Shown: one piece after another, positions 23,721 to 34,706 of the stretch | How the letters are laid out: each line of letters begins with the position of its first letter | Numbering within the stretch: the first letter of the stretch is position 1 | Assembly: GCA_013396755.1 (NCBI GenBank) | Contig: VWZF01002534.1 | Location: forward strand, 931,875 to 995,874 | DNA: 64,000 nucleotides | Direction of reading: 5' to 3' | Source of the DNA: Sclerurus mexicanus | Lineage: Eukaryota > Chordata > Aves > Passeriformes > Furnariidae | Translations under genes and position numbers: made by a program | The notes under the pieces: generated by a model | The model's input: the letters and a program-made list of their open reading frames with translations, nothing else | The model's database searches: none | Told to the model about the DNA's origin: nothing

Positions 23721-25074
23721 CAGTTGCACGTAGGACTAACAAACGCATTTAAATATTTGATTCACTGCCATTAGCAAGAGAGGGAGAAGGAAAACTTAAT
23801 GATGGATGATATGATACGCTGTGCACAGAATGCCTTCATGCTATTCACAGCACATTATTATCAACATACCTCTTCCCATCATGTGCATTTTTTAGGGAAC
23901 TAAAACAAACAATGCCACTGAACTCAGAGAAGATTCTCTAGTAAGAGGGATTAAAGCCTACGGATCATAGAGATGTTGTTGAGTGATCAGTTTTGTTCAA
24001 ATCTCATCTGTTTATTTTGGTCCTGGTTTTTCTGCAGTAAATATCTTTACCTTGAAATGTGGGGCTTTACTACCTTAAAAGGTGCAGTGAAATGTAATAA
24101 ACATCTCAAACCTGCTTTTATATATGTTTTCATCTCAAAATCAGTCACCTAGATCCCTAATCTAACCATTGCAAACAGAGTAGCAACTTAATGCATTTAA
24201 TCCTGGGAGAAATCCAAATGGAAGGGTTGAAAAATGTCTTTAAAACCATCTGTATTTTAAAATATACTGTTGCCAATGAAAGGCACGGGTTTGTTGAGAG
24301 GATGTTGATATTCCTTTATGTGCTAGAAATAAAGGAAAGTCTTTCCAATTTTGGTGCGTATGTTTTGTACATTTTGAGTGCTTTTGTGTAACTTCTACTC
24401 CGTGGAAGACGACAAAGCAAATGGGCTGAAAGCAGTGCTGATACCAGGAGTAGGCACATACCTTATCAGCAAGAATGTCATCTGATTTTGGGGAGTGCTC
24501 CCCCTTTTAACACAGATTTTGAAGTCACAGTTTCAAAAGTTTTTAAGTCAGTTCACTTGGACATCAATTCTGCTTTATGGCTTATTTTGGTCAAAACAAT
24601 GTGAGAAAAAGCTAGGTTTTGATACCCGGGTTTTTCCAGTTTCTAATGGATATCTAAATCCAGCCAAACACCTCCAAAGGACTTTTGTGTTTGGTGGCAA
24701 TGGTTCACATGGTTAAAAATAAGCACATGCACAAATACCTGCAGCTTTGAAATTTGTTAACACTGAAAGTATTATGTTTGATTACTTGCACAGGGACCCA
24801 GAGGGTCCCTACACTTTACTCTTCACTAATACAGGAACCAAGGAAAATCTCCCTTAGAAATTCACCTCCAAAAACTCAAAGGACCTCCTCTTCTCCACTG
24901 CCATTTTATTGTACAATTATTCATCGCATCCCTAATTTTTAAATTGATCAAACAATTTGTTTTACTTGCTTTGAGAGGCAACACAGGGTTAAGAGGGATG
25001 GCGGTGCAGATCTTTGTCTCCAACTGATTTTTTCAGATTAAAATCTCTTCCTGATTCCTCAGATTAAAAGATGC
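23721..25074. other. Non-coding stretch, no gene recognised
   Basis: AT-rich unique sequence with no frame above 75 codons and no recognised repeat. Nothing distinctive was seen. Confidence 0.6.
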
Positions 25075-25620
25075 CTAACCCGGTGACTGAGCTTGTTGAG
25101 GGAATGCCATGTGAGTCCCTGGGAATCGGAGCTGGCAGCGCCCGCTCACTGCCAGGGCGCAGCATCGCCCAGGGCAGCTGAGCCAGCCCTGAGCCAGAAC
25201 GGCCCTGGGAAACAGATGAGCTGCGACCAGGGCTCAGACAGGGAAGGAAACCAGCCAAAAGGATGAGAAACGTCCACAGCAGAATTCAAAGCACGCAGTT
25301 ACTGCCACGGTAGAGCTCGGACTGAGCCCGAGCTGCGTAACCCCCTGGCTTTGCCTCCCCTGCTTGCCCGCGTTGCTCCCCACGAGCTGCTGTTGCGCTC
25401 GAGGGGCAGGTGAATCGATTCCTTTTCCAGCACTGGGTGCAGGCTGCGCGAGCAGAATCTGCCAGCCCACGCAAGACCACTTGGCCAAACGACATTTGCA
25501 ATTTGCTTCTATATTTGGGAGCCTCACCTGCAAAAGCCCACAGGTATTTAACAAGGTCAGTGGATAAATTCGGGCGAGTGGTGCGCGATTTCTGCTACAC
25601 TAAGATACAAATGCGATGAA
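25075..25620. other. CpG cluster, orphan CpG-island-like
   Basis: By hand count about 24 CpGs lie between 25080 and 25495, and five more between 25571 and 25616, in a window otherwise very poor in CpG. Several overlapping frames open on both strands (up to 106 codons), and none is recognisable. In vertebrates such a cluster away from a known gene can be a distal enhancer, a non-coding RNA promoter, or a first exon that one sequence does not reveal. The downstream edge (25490-25620) reads like conserved non-coding DNA. No TATA box is evident, which is normal for CpG promoters. Confidence 0.45.
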
Positions 25621-26714
25621 TGGAAGTTGTTTATTCCTCTTATGTCTTCAAACGTAAAAACACGTAATACTGAGAAGTACCTCTTGAATCGAATTCCCAG
25701 CGGTGTTTTGTTTTGTCAGCTGTTTATTAGAAAATTGTGTCTTTTTACACCTTTTGGAAAAGGATTATAGAAAGATCAGATTTGATTGAGATTTTGGATT
25801 TATAAAAACTAAAAAGTCCTGGCAATTTCTTTCAATGAAAATGTATGTTTTAAAATTCAGTTTCCTCTTCTTTTTTTTCCCAGACAAGCAAGATTGTACC
25901 AAGAGAAAGCAAAGATAATCAACAACCAAGAAGAAGCAAAGCATTATTGAGATAATTGTTTAGGTCTAAGCCTACATCTAGGCTGATAAAAGACTGAAGT
26001 CTTATTGCATGCAAGAGCCTAAGCAGCAGTTCCACTTCAACACTCTAAACATCGCTAATTTCCACTTTCCTTGAATGAACTATATATTGGTACATAATAT
26101 TCCTGGAGCACTCTGCATAACCATATGCATATTTAGATTTCTGTTTCAGAGCTATAAGCCACTGTACAAAACACAAGAGACAATCAAAGCTATGGTATTA
26201 TCAGAAACACAATTTTACAAGTCCTGTGAAACTCAAATGAGTTTAAAACGCCTTTTTTTTTTTTCCTTTAGAGCACTTCCCTTTCTAAAAGTTAAACCCA
26301 AGGTTCAGAGGGGTCAGATCTTTTTTTTTAACGCTACGGAGAGAAGCTCTGGTCTTCAGGAGTCCTTTCGAAGGGTCTCCGTTCTGCCCTGGGTCACTGA
26401 GGGATGCCCACCAAATTCCAGCACCGAAACCTCATTGCTGTGGCAGAGCTTTCCTCAGTGCTGCTCACTGAAATCGGTTTTGGAAGAAAACACGTGTTGA
26501 GGAATGAATTGAGCACAGCCCCCGCTGAGGGGTGGCAACGCCACGGAACAGGGAACACGTAACATTCCCGAGCACCCAGCAATGGAAAAGTGTCCTGAAT
26601 TCCAAGTGCTCTATCTCAGAGCTCTATCTCCACATGAGCTCTAGCCTGCAGAAACAGAATTCGCTGTGCCATGGACAAGTTCCAGAAGCTGTTTCCGTAT
26701 GCAGTGCATGCCAA
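25621..26714. other. Non-coding stretch, no gene recognised
   Basis: AT-rich sequence with a 12-base T run at 26253-26264 followed by CCTTTAG. That pyrimidine tract and AG resemble a splice acceptor, but the 141-codon plus-strand frame over it (26075-26500) has no domain and starts well upstream of the tract. A GCTCTATCTC direct repeat lies at 26608-26630. Confidence 0.6.
26608..26630. repeat. 10-bp direct repeat with 3-bp spacer
   Basis: GCTCTATCTC at 26608-26617 recurs exactly at 26621-26630, giving a 13-bp period. It is a small local duplication with no evident role. Confidence 0.75.
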
Positions 26715-26850
26715 AACTGGGCCTAGTCGGCTGTTATTAAAATGTTGCTGTCAAGCCATTAAACGCTTGAAAAGCCGAGAATTAAAAGAAGCTTTATGCA
26801 TGTACTCCCCACGGTGTTTCTAATCATGCCATTGATGTCTGCAGATCCAG
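26715..26850. promoter_or_regulatory. Candidate regulatory element
   Basis: Unique sequence with closely packed cores: GTTATTAAAATG, GCCATTAAACG, GAATTAAAAG, TTATGCATG and CTAATCATGCC. Spaced CpGs occur within it (26764, 26778). The appearance matches the other homeodomain-rich islands. The role is inferred. Confidence 0.3.
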
Positions 26851-27620
26851 TTCCCTTCAAAATTTAGCTACAGTTTGTGTTTATAAATCATTTCTTTTAA
26901 AGACTGCCACCAAACAGCCAATCTGAGGCCCCTGTGTAATCTGCAGTTTAACAGGAACCAGATCGTGCTCCCAGATTGCAAAGCTTCCTTCAAAGGCACT
27001 GCTGGATGCAGGTGCTCGAGGAGACTGGTCCTCCCAGAAACAGGCTCTTGGAAAAGCATCCCTTTCCCCCGTTGGACCAGTTTGCATTGGGAGCCTGCAA
27101 GAAACTCCTCCTTCACCTGCGTTGCCCCTGTTCTGCATCATTCCCATAAATTCCCAGGATGTGTTTGGCCAGCTTGCCACAACTCAGCTCTCCAGAGATC
27201 CCTAAGCTACTGAAATGAATGACTGCAAGCACAGAATTTACAATCTTCAAAAATCTATGATCTATCTTTTCATCTCAATTAAAGGACTTTTTACAACCTT
27301 TTCAGAAGATATAAGATACTATCTCTTCATTTACATGTTGAATATCAAACCTTTCAAATAATTCTTTCATTTTTTTATAAAATGTGTGCCATTAATCTTT
27401 TTTTCCTACAGCTTTTTTAAATTTAATTTAGGAAATCATTAAGGAGGCATTAAAAACTGGAATAACTTTGTATTAGAGGAATCAATTTCCCTAATATTTC
27501 CCTTTCCCATCTAGGACACTTCATAACAGACAAAATACTCTTGATATCTAATTACACATTAATTTTGTGCAGATGAGTTTCACCTGTTATGCATGGTGAG
27601 GAAATCCTAATTTTCAAATT
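26851..27620. other. Non-coding stretch, no gene recognised
   Basis: Mixed sequence to 27200, then strongly AT-rich. Overlapping frames at 26868-27213 on both strands (up to 99 codons) have no domain. Confidence 0.6.
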
Positions 27621-27785
27621 CACTTCCAAAGCTGTGACTGCCCCATCCCTGGACAACCTGTGCCAGGGCCTCCCCACCGTCACAGGGAGGAATTTCTTCC
27701 GAAAATCTCATCTAACCCTACTCTCTGGCAGTTTGAAGGCAATCCCCTTGTCCTGTCACTCCACGCTCCAGTTTGTAATGTGGAG
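27621..27785 (-). mobile_element. CR1 LINE fragment with internal micro-inversion
   Basis: From 27653 rightwards the plus strand reads the antisense of an avian CR1 3' region: ACAACCTGTGCCAGGG, then CCTCCCCACCGTCACAGGGA, AATTTCTTCC, TCTCATCTAACCCTACTCTC, TGGCAGTTTGAAGGCAATCC and CCTTGTCCTGTCACTCCACG. This is the songbird-type form as I know it. The piece lacks the 3' tail and most of the body, so it is dead. At its left edge, 27629-27652 is in the opposite orientation: it equals the reverse complement of 34316-34339, part of the other CR1 copy, in 21 of 24 positions. The seven bases before it (27621-27627) match 34311-34317 in the normal orientation, which suggests a small inversion in place. 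Confidence 0.85.
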
Positions 27786-28084
27786 AGATCTGAATAGAGA
27801 CAAATGAACCCTTCACCACGGAGCAGGTGACTGTAAGAGCTCACTACAGACACATCTGCAAGGAAACACACGCAGGGTGCAGGGTAAGCAACGCAACAAT
27901 TGTGAGGGCGAAGCCACAGAAAGCAAAAACACAAATATTTTAAGAAGGAGCTGGTCATCAACCTCCAGGAAGGGATGTGAGCAGCAACGGGGTCAGTCCC
28001 ACGTGGGATCAGGCTGCTCTGCCTCGTGGACACAAGGAAGACACGGCAGATGCAAAGAGCCGAGCTCACGAGGTGGAAGGGGAA
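27786..28084. other. Non-coding stretch
   Basis: Unique sequence with some CpGs near 27907-28075. Short frames open on both strands without recognisable content. Confidence 0.55.
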
Positions 28085-28200
28085 AATAATCATGCTGTAA
28101 TTAACTGCTCACTAATGGAGTCCATTAATTAATGGCCACAGGAGACCAGCTAATTTATGGTTAGTAGTGTTTAACAGATAAACAATCTAAACCGAATCAG
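28085..28200. promoter_or_regulatory. Candidate homeodomain dimer element with nested palindromes
   Basis: CCATTAATTAATGG (28122-28135) is a perfect 14-bp palindrome. It overlaps a second inverted repeat, TAATGG-AGT-CCATTA (28113-28127), so TAATGG/CCATTA occurs three times in alternating orientation within 23 bases. Further cores flank it: GTAATTAAC at 28097-28105 and GCTAATTTATGG near 28149. Established knowledge: TAAT is the core contacted by Antp-, Paired- and LIM-class homeodomains, and inverted pairs favour dimers. That this acts as an enhancer is inferred. Confidence 0.42.
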
Positions 28201-31200
28201 ACTTGTAATCCCTCTGCACCAGTGCCACACCTTCATCCTGGGGAGAACTCAGCATTTTCAGGGAAAAAGGAACAATCCCAAGCATCCACCACTTTGGCTG
28301 AGGTCTCTTTGTCTTATTTAATCTGGACCAAATGTCGTAAATTATAACGAAATTTGCAGAGCTTCAGAAACACTGCAACACTCTTAACCGTGTGGGATAT
28401 AAGAGGTGGGAAGATTTAGGGAGACTGTTCAAAAAACACAGCAAGAGGCACATTTTCATTTCTGAGCACTTGGAATAACGAGGATCAAGAGAACCCCATT
28501 CAAGCACAGACTCTTGCCGAGGGTGAATTTTAAGTCTTGGTCTAATCCTTACACAGGGGAAGGAAGGAGACAATGGAAGGATGTTAAATACTCTGTCATT
28601 CCTTTGTAGGACCTGTGGGAGCATCCTGGAGAGGAAATCTCACGATGCCGAGGCAGACTGTATTTAATACTCCTAATTCACAATTATTTGGTTCAGTGTT
28701 TGATACAAGATATAAAGGTTTTGATATCTAGAAAACCCTGCTGTAATACCCTCTTAACAGATCATTACATGAGTCTAATTGAATTTAGATCTTGAGATAT
28801 GCTGCTCAGAACTTGTTTGCATTTCACTGGAAATGAGATGATCATCAGTTGCCTTTACATAGAAACTGTGACGCATATTTTCATGCACATGAAACAAATA
28901 CCAAAATATTCAGGTATTTGTGTGCTTTATTTGCATATAGTTGCTACCTCTATGTAGAAATGAGGCAATTACTCTTACAGGTAATTATGTGCTCACATGT
29001 AATTTGCACAAGAGAAAAAAAACCCTACAGTTTACTCATTCTGTAAATATTTGGGGCAACAAAGCAAACAAAGAGCTGTAACAAAACCTACACATTTTTT
29101 GCTTTATGAAAGAAAAATTTGTACACACATCTGCCTGTATAATTGAGTCAAACATTCTTTTTTACTCAAAAAGAAATATTTCCCTGAATTATGGCAATTA
29201 TTTAACAGAAAAATATGTCATTCTGAAATGAAACCCAAGAACTTTAATTTAAAAAAGAAAACACTTCAGTGTTCATTAACTCCTTCCTTTATTTTGGAGG
29301 ATAAATTATCTGTCCAATCTATATTCATGTAAATTTTTTATTTCCTTCAAATTTCAGAGTTTAGATGCTTTACTGAGAAAAAAAACAAACACCTGGTTAT
29401 GCACCCAGTTCCTTTTCCAAAGCTTCATCTGTGTCTAAATAACTCCCAAAACATCTTTCCCCTGTGCTGGTCTCTTGTAGGTCACTGCAGGCTGCCTTCA
29501 CTGCAAGAATTTATAATTAATGGGATGTCTGAGATTTGGATCCAGTGTGTGGATGTTACAAAATACATCACAAGTCTTAGTTTTCATAAGCTTAATAGAG
29601 AGCTGCTTCACTTGTCCTACAAGTCCTCCTTGAACTCCACCAAATTATAAATTAACTCCCAGGAAGTTAAGACAATTCAGGTTTCTGGTATCTGACCACA
29701 GCGTGATTGAAATTGGCTCCACAACAACATGACAAACATAACTCCTGGTATCCTTCCCTTCCCCAGCCTCCCACTTTCCTTGATACATTAAGTGAATTTT
29801 CCCTTCCTCAATATATTGTATATATTCTACATATATTGTAGGGGAAAATCCTCTTGTAGCTCATTTTCCCACTGAACTCACTCTGTGCTAGGATTAACCT
29901 TTTGTACTTAAAAAGGACTGTGTTTATTTTTCTTCTAATGCAGTCAGCATAATCCTATTTTCCCCTTGTTGTGAAAGCACCTTCTAACACTCCCCAACCA
30001 AGGCGTGTGTCCAGCAGCATTTAGGGAACCACACAGCTTCCTGGGATGGCAGAGAACTGAAATCAGTTCTCACTGCACAATGGCATTGCCAACATCTCAC
30101 TGGAACAGCATCCCAGTGGAACATTGCAATGAGAACTCAGGGACACATCCAGTAGATAAACAACTCCACACAACTAACGTTTGGTGGGTTTTCCTCCAGC
30201 ATTTTAGACAGTAACTCAGACTTTCTCGAGTGTCCCCTCCATCCCCTGCTGTGGTTCCCAAGCTCTACTCCTGCAGTGCTTTCCCAAGGGGACAGGACAG
30301 GGATTGCTTACCCCATTCCCTACTCACAGCAGCAAACTGCACACCTACACCGCAGCATGGGAACCAGTCCCTCACTGCTTATGCTAAATCCCAGACATGC
30401 TTATTCTCTAATCCCAAGGCTGGATAACAGCAAATGGCTGAGTCTCCACTAGTTGCCTGACAGGATGGGACAATCATCACATGGTGCTTTTCACACCTGC
30501 TTCCCTCTCCTTTAATTTTTGGGAGGAATAATATTCAAAAGCTAGAAGAATAATATGTCCATGCTCCCCCATCTTAACCATTTCCTTTTGTCTCAGACCA
30601 CACTCGGCCTTTTTCTCCTCACACATCTGACATTTGTTCTCTCTTTGTTTCCATGTTAATCAGAATGCAAACCCACAAAAAGTTTGAAGGAAATGCTAAG
30701 GCTTCTGAACTGCTCCCCAGAGAAGCATCAGAAACACCAAATCCTTTCTCAGACTGATTTTTTGGTGATACACCTTTGCAGAGCACTCTTCAAAATATTT
30801 TGGGTTCCTTCCCTTAGTGTTTCTTGGTTGTTTGTAAAGTTCTTCCTCAGCTTAAAGAAGCACAGACAACAGTTTGTCACATGAACGTAGTGAGAAGCAA
30901 AACACCTACATGGGCTTCTCAGTACTGCCAGACTTGCTCTGGGACCTCCAGCACATCTTCAGCCAAGCTGTGCCTCTTTTACTGAGCAGAATGAAAGGTG
31001 TAATCATGGAGTCTGCAGTCGTTTCTGGGCTCACATGAAGAATTTGTCTGTGTTCAGTTTTAAGCTGCTTTTTTTTTGGCAGAGTTTAAAACACAGAAAT
31101 GAGAATTTTCTATGTTGACACAATATGTATATTTCACATTTTTTTTTAAATATACATGCACGCACATATGTGTCCAGAGCTCTGGGCAGGAGAATTTAAA

Positions 31201-32879
31201 GCAGGTGGAAATAAAGATAAAACAACTACACAGAACTTCCATAAAGCAAGCCACGAAATTGATGTCTAGGTCTTAAAATAACACACTTAATTAGACAACA
31301 AATTTCTCTATTTCCAGACCCCTTTTGCAGCTCCCTGTCAGTGCTGCTCCATGCGTGGTTGGCCAAGTCTCTGGGAATTGGCTCTTCTGGAACACTTGGG
31401 AGCAAAAAGCCCCATCACCTCTCATTGTGCAGACCAGGGAGGGAAACAGCCCCTGGAAGCACAAGGGACAAACCTAGAACTGTGTCCTGCCTGGGTTTGA
31501 CCCAAACGCAGAGATTGAAAGGCCTTTTTCTTCTCCCCCCATCAGTGTAGTTTGTTGCCACTCATTGCACTGACCTGTAAAGTCAAGGCCTGACCTTCTT
31601 TTTTTTGAGCCCAAATGAGAAAGCAGATGAGATGCTGAGACAGAGGCAGACTTTTAGCCTCAGAGGCTGGCAAGGGCAGCACAAGTGCTGCGCCTGAAAT
31701 CTGTGCTGGGCCATGACCAAGACATCACTTATTCCACAGCCATCCACAGACTGTCACTTCATTTCAGTACTAGAAATGAAGGGTGGTCTGACACACAAGT
31801 CATTAAAAAAAATTAAATCAATATTCCTAAGCCTCACAAGAAAAGAATGCATTTGAGAGTCAGATTCTTTTTCAAGAAGAAAGTCAAGTCCAAACGCTAG
31901 TTAGGCCTGTCTGCAGCTGTGAATTGAGCATGTAAAAATATACACAGACTTCTTTAAACATGAAGCCGATGTTCTAAAGAACTAGATGTAATTTTCCAAA
32001 CAAAAATGCTATGGTCCCTACCTTAATTTAGCTGACTAGTTTGCATGCTCAGAAGATATTTACACTTAGGGGTAAAAAGCCCAATTAATTCTATATATGT
32101 AAAATTCTACCATTTCACACTCAGAAAGGGAGGGCTGTAACTTCCCAGGAAGAGGAGAACATACTGGAAACGATCTCTATAATGCCAACCAAAACTTCAT
32201 ATTGGTGCTAATGCTGCTAATTTACTCTCTTAATTGAAAGCTATCAACATCAGAAACTTTAGGGTCTTTTGGAGACCCAGCCAATTTAAGGATCATAAGA
32301 CTTGTGTGTGTGATTGTGGGAAGAGCAGAAGCAGAAGTTCTCAGTCTATCAAACCATTTTCAAATTAACATGATACTTTTTCTACCAAAAACATTTTGAT
32401 GTTTTCTCAGCACATAAGGAATTCAACAAACAGACCCTTCCATTGTCCAAAATCCACCCAATATCTCAGAATTACACCAGATGAAACACATTAGATTGGT
32501 TTCCTTCTATTTGTGCTTTTTCGTGTGGATGTTTAAGGATGGTCTCTTGTTGGCTCATCTGTGTCTGAATCAATCAAGCCATCTTTAAGTTCTGTAAGTT
32601 TTCCTCACAAAATAAATCTTTCCAGACAGCTGAAAATATATTCTGGACCAAAGGGGGGATGGGGTGGGTGACACCTAATCCTCTAGAAATCCTAAATTTC
32701 TCTCATGAGATTACCTGTGCTAACTTTGAAACCTTTATACAGAGGCAAAAGGAAAGAAATAAAACTGCTGGCATCCCAGGCGTTTGCTTTTAGCAGGGCT
32801 TTGGGTTCCTGTTTTCCTCCCACAGCACAAAGATGATGCCCCAAAGTCTGCAAAAGGCTAACACAGGGACGGTGACTGA
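28201..32879. other. Long non-coding stretch, no gene recognised
   Basis: Mostly AT-rich unique sequence. Patches at 28655-28720, 29505-29530 and 32030-32100 carry several TAAT/ATTA cores each but no repeated arrangement. An octamer ATTTGCAT lies at 28929-28936, a ten-base T run at 31069-31078, a short (TG)n near 32304-32313, and a G-rich word with three G runs at 32653-32668. No open frame exceeds about 86 codons. Confidence 0.6.
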
Positions 32880-33900
32880 ACTTCAGTGACCTGCACAGTG
32901 ACAAAAATCATTGAACCAGTCAAGGCAATTTGTGATGAGAAATTACAGGGCCGGAAGAGAAGCGTGCTCGGGGTGCTGAAGAACCCCGGAGTCATCCCGG
33001 TCTCCTCAAACCACGGCGGGCAAATCTCTCCCCAAGAGCCACGGCCAGTTCTCTGCAAACCCTGCTCAAGAATGAAATATTTAAGCGCCCTCACAAAACA
33101 AACAGATCTGCATTTGAATCGCCCTGCTCGGAAGATCGCAGCGTTTGGAGCCCTTAATGAAACCACGTTTGGCAGAGTTACAGAATTACATTTAAAAAAT
33201 CTACTTATTTTTCCTGCCGTCAATGCTCCTTTATAGGCGCGATGACAAAAGTGAATCCCGTTTCCAATGCACCTGTCAGAGCTGTCAGCCATCAGCAGCA
33301 CTCTTTTGTTGTTTGGTTATGCTGCCAGGCTACTCCAGCGTGTTTTCGCTAAGAGGAGGAGGTGTCATCTGAATATGGCAAAACACAACTGTGTGAGTCA
33401 CTCAGCAAAATCAGACAGACATTAGGGTTTGGAGTAAGACACCCAGGCTGTCTGAGGCTGCACGCTCCTCGAGACTCTGTCTCTCTGCTTGTACAGCACC
33501 CAGCTCCCATCACGGGGCCGATGCCACTGCAGCAAAACAACAAGGTAACGGGAGCAGCAGTGCAGGGCCCTGTGAATCACCATTGCCACAACAGTCACAA
33601 TTAACACCCAGCTCCTACAACAGAGGTGGCAAAACAATATTGGAGCTAATACGATGTGGCAAATAAAGGAATACGTAATTTGCACAGAGCAAAGCGAGGG
33701 AGCATGTAATTCCTTTGGATGCGGACAACAAAAATTAAGGATATTTAGGTATTCACTTATTTCTTCTCTCACTGATTTTTTTTCTTGCTTGGAAGTTTTT
33801 GCCACTAAATCCAGGCATTTTGTACCCCGTGGCAACTCCTGGAAGTTAACAGTTGAACTAATGAGAACTATGAAAGCGCTCCCTCTTTGAGAGAGGAAAT
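32880..33900. promoter_or_regulatory. Large candidate regulatory island, CpG-retaining and stop-poor on both strands
   Basis: This kilobase differs from its surroundings. About 18 CpGs fall between 32951 and 33260 by hand count. Stops are scarce in both orientations: frames of 147 and 173 codons on minus, 116 on plus, all unrecognised. The DNA is packed with factor-like words: GCAATTTGTGATGAG, CCCTTAATGAAACC, CACCTGTCAGAGCTGTCAGCC (two CTGTCA MEIS/PBX-type cores at about 33272-33290), CACAATTAACACC near 33597 and a SOX-like AACAATATTGGAGC near 33633. I read it as one long or several adjoining conserved enhancers. An exon of an unknown gene is possible but has no domain support. Confidence 0.42.
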
Positions 33901-34190
33901 GATTTTTAGTCAAACAGCCCGGTGTTTTCCCTACCATCTGCACAACCTTTTGTTAAAACACCTTCTATACCAAGACACCTGATTAAACAGATGGGGGAAG
34001 AAAAAAAAGCCTTTGTTAAAGTTTTGGCATCTCATTGGAAGAAACTAATTGAAGAACTAAGTTTTCAGCAAAAACAGACTTAATGTTCCACATACTTTTA
34101 ATCATAAAACTTTTCCCCAGAAGAGGTAAAAGGAAGCAATTCTTGATGCCCTGTGGTATCTTTATAGGTCTGAAAATACACTGCCACAAG
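33901..34190. other. Short non-coding stretch
   Basis: AT-rich unique sequence between the regulatory-like island and the CR1 copy. Nothing distinctive. Confidence 0.55.
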
Positions 34191-34360
34191 TCACAGAACT
34201 GCTTGGGTTGGAAGGGACTTCAAAGATCATCTAATTCCATCTCCTGCCACAGGCAGGGACACCTTCCACTAGTCCAGATTGCTCCAAGCTCCATCCAACC
34301 TGGCCTTGGACACTTCCAGGGATGGGGCTGCCACAGCTCCTCTGGGCACCCTGTGCCAGT
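34191..34360 (-). mobile_element. CR1 LINE 3'-end fragment
   Basis: The plus strand reads antisense to the avian CR1 3' untranslated region: TCACAGAACTGCTTGGGTTG, then GAAGGGACTTCAAAGATCAT, GGCAGGGACACCTTCCACTA, a CCATCCAACCTGGCCTTGGA stretch, CACTTCCAGGGATGGGG and CACCCTGTGCCAG. The element's 3' end is at the left. The similarity stops abruptly at 34360, so it is a 5'-truncated copy of about 170 bp, the usual fate of CR1 insertions. The terminal octamer repeat is reduced to a single decayed unit. It carries no coding capacity. The open frames crossing it (34083-34623) are by-products of the repeat. Confidence 0.9.
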
Positions 34361-34692
34361 CCTTATCCTTAAAGGCCTGGACAAGCATCTGCTGTTTTAA
34401 TTTCTCAGTGCACATCTTAATCCTAGACAGACAACACTGTGATACTGCTTTGGGCCAACACAGAAAACGCAAAATAAAATACACAATCTCTTTATGGTTC
34501 ACATTAAGTACTCAAAACTCAGGTAATCTACTAATTCATGGTGTTGCAAAGGAGCATTTGTTCATAATTAAGTGCATGAAATTGAATGCTGGCAATGCTG
34601 TAATCACGATGAGGTGTGTGTAGATTAAGCTCACACTAAAAAAATAATTCAGTTACACTTTTTCTCTTGCCCTGGAAACGATCAGCACCTCT

Positions 34693-34706
34693 AAAAAAAA
34701 AAAAAA
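34693..34706. repeat. Poly-A tract
   Basis: Fourteen A residues. No retroposed body upstream was recognised. It begins about 330 bases past the end of the CR1 piece and belongs to a different sequence context. Confidence 0.85.

Noticed and set aside
32653..32668. Possible G-quadruplex
   Set aside because: Only three separate G runs of three or more are present, so a standard three-tier quadruplex is not supported.
32858..33943. Frames of 147 and 173 codons (minus) and 116 codons (plus) in the CpG-rich island
   Set aside because: The translations are unrecognisable and both strands are open; non-coding constraint is the simpler reading.
34083..34623. Frames crossing the CR1 copy
   Set aside because: They are translations of the CR1 3' untranslated region in the wrong orientation.
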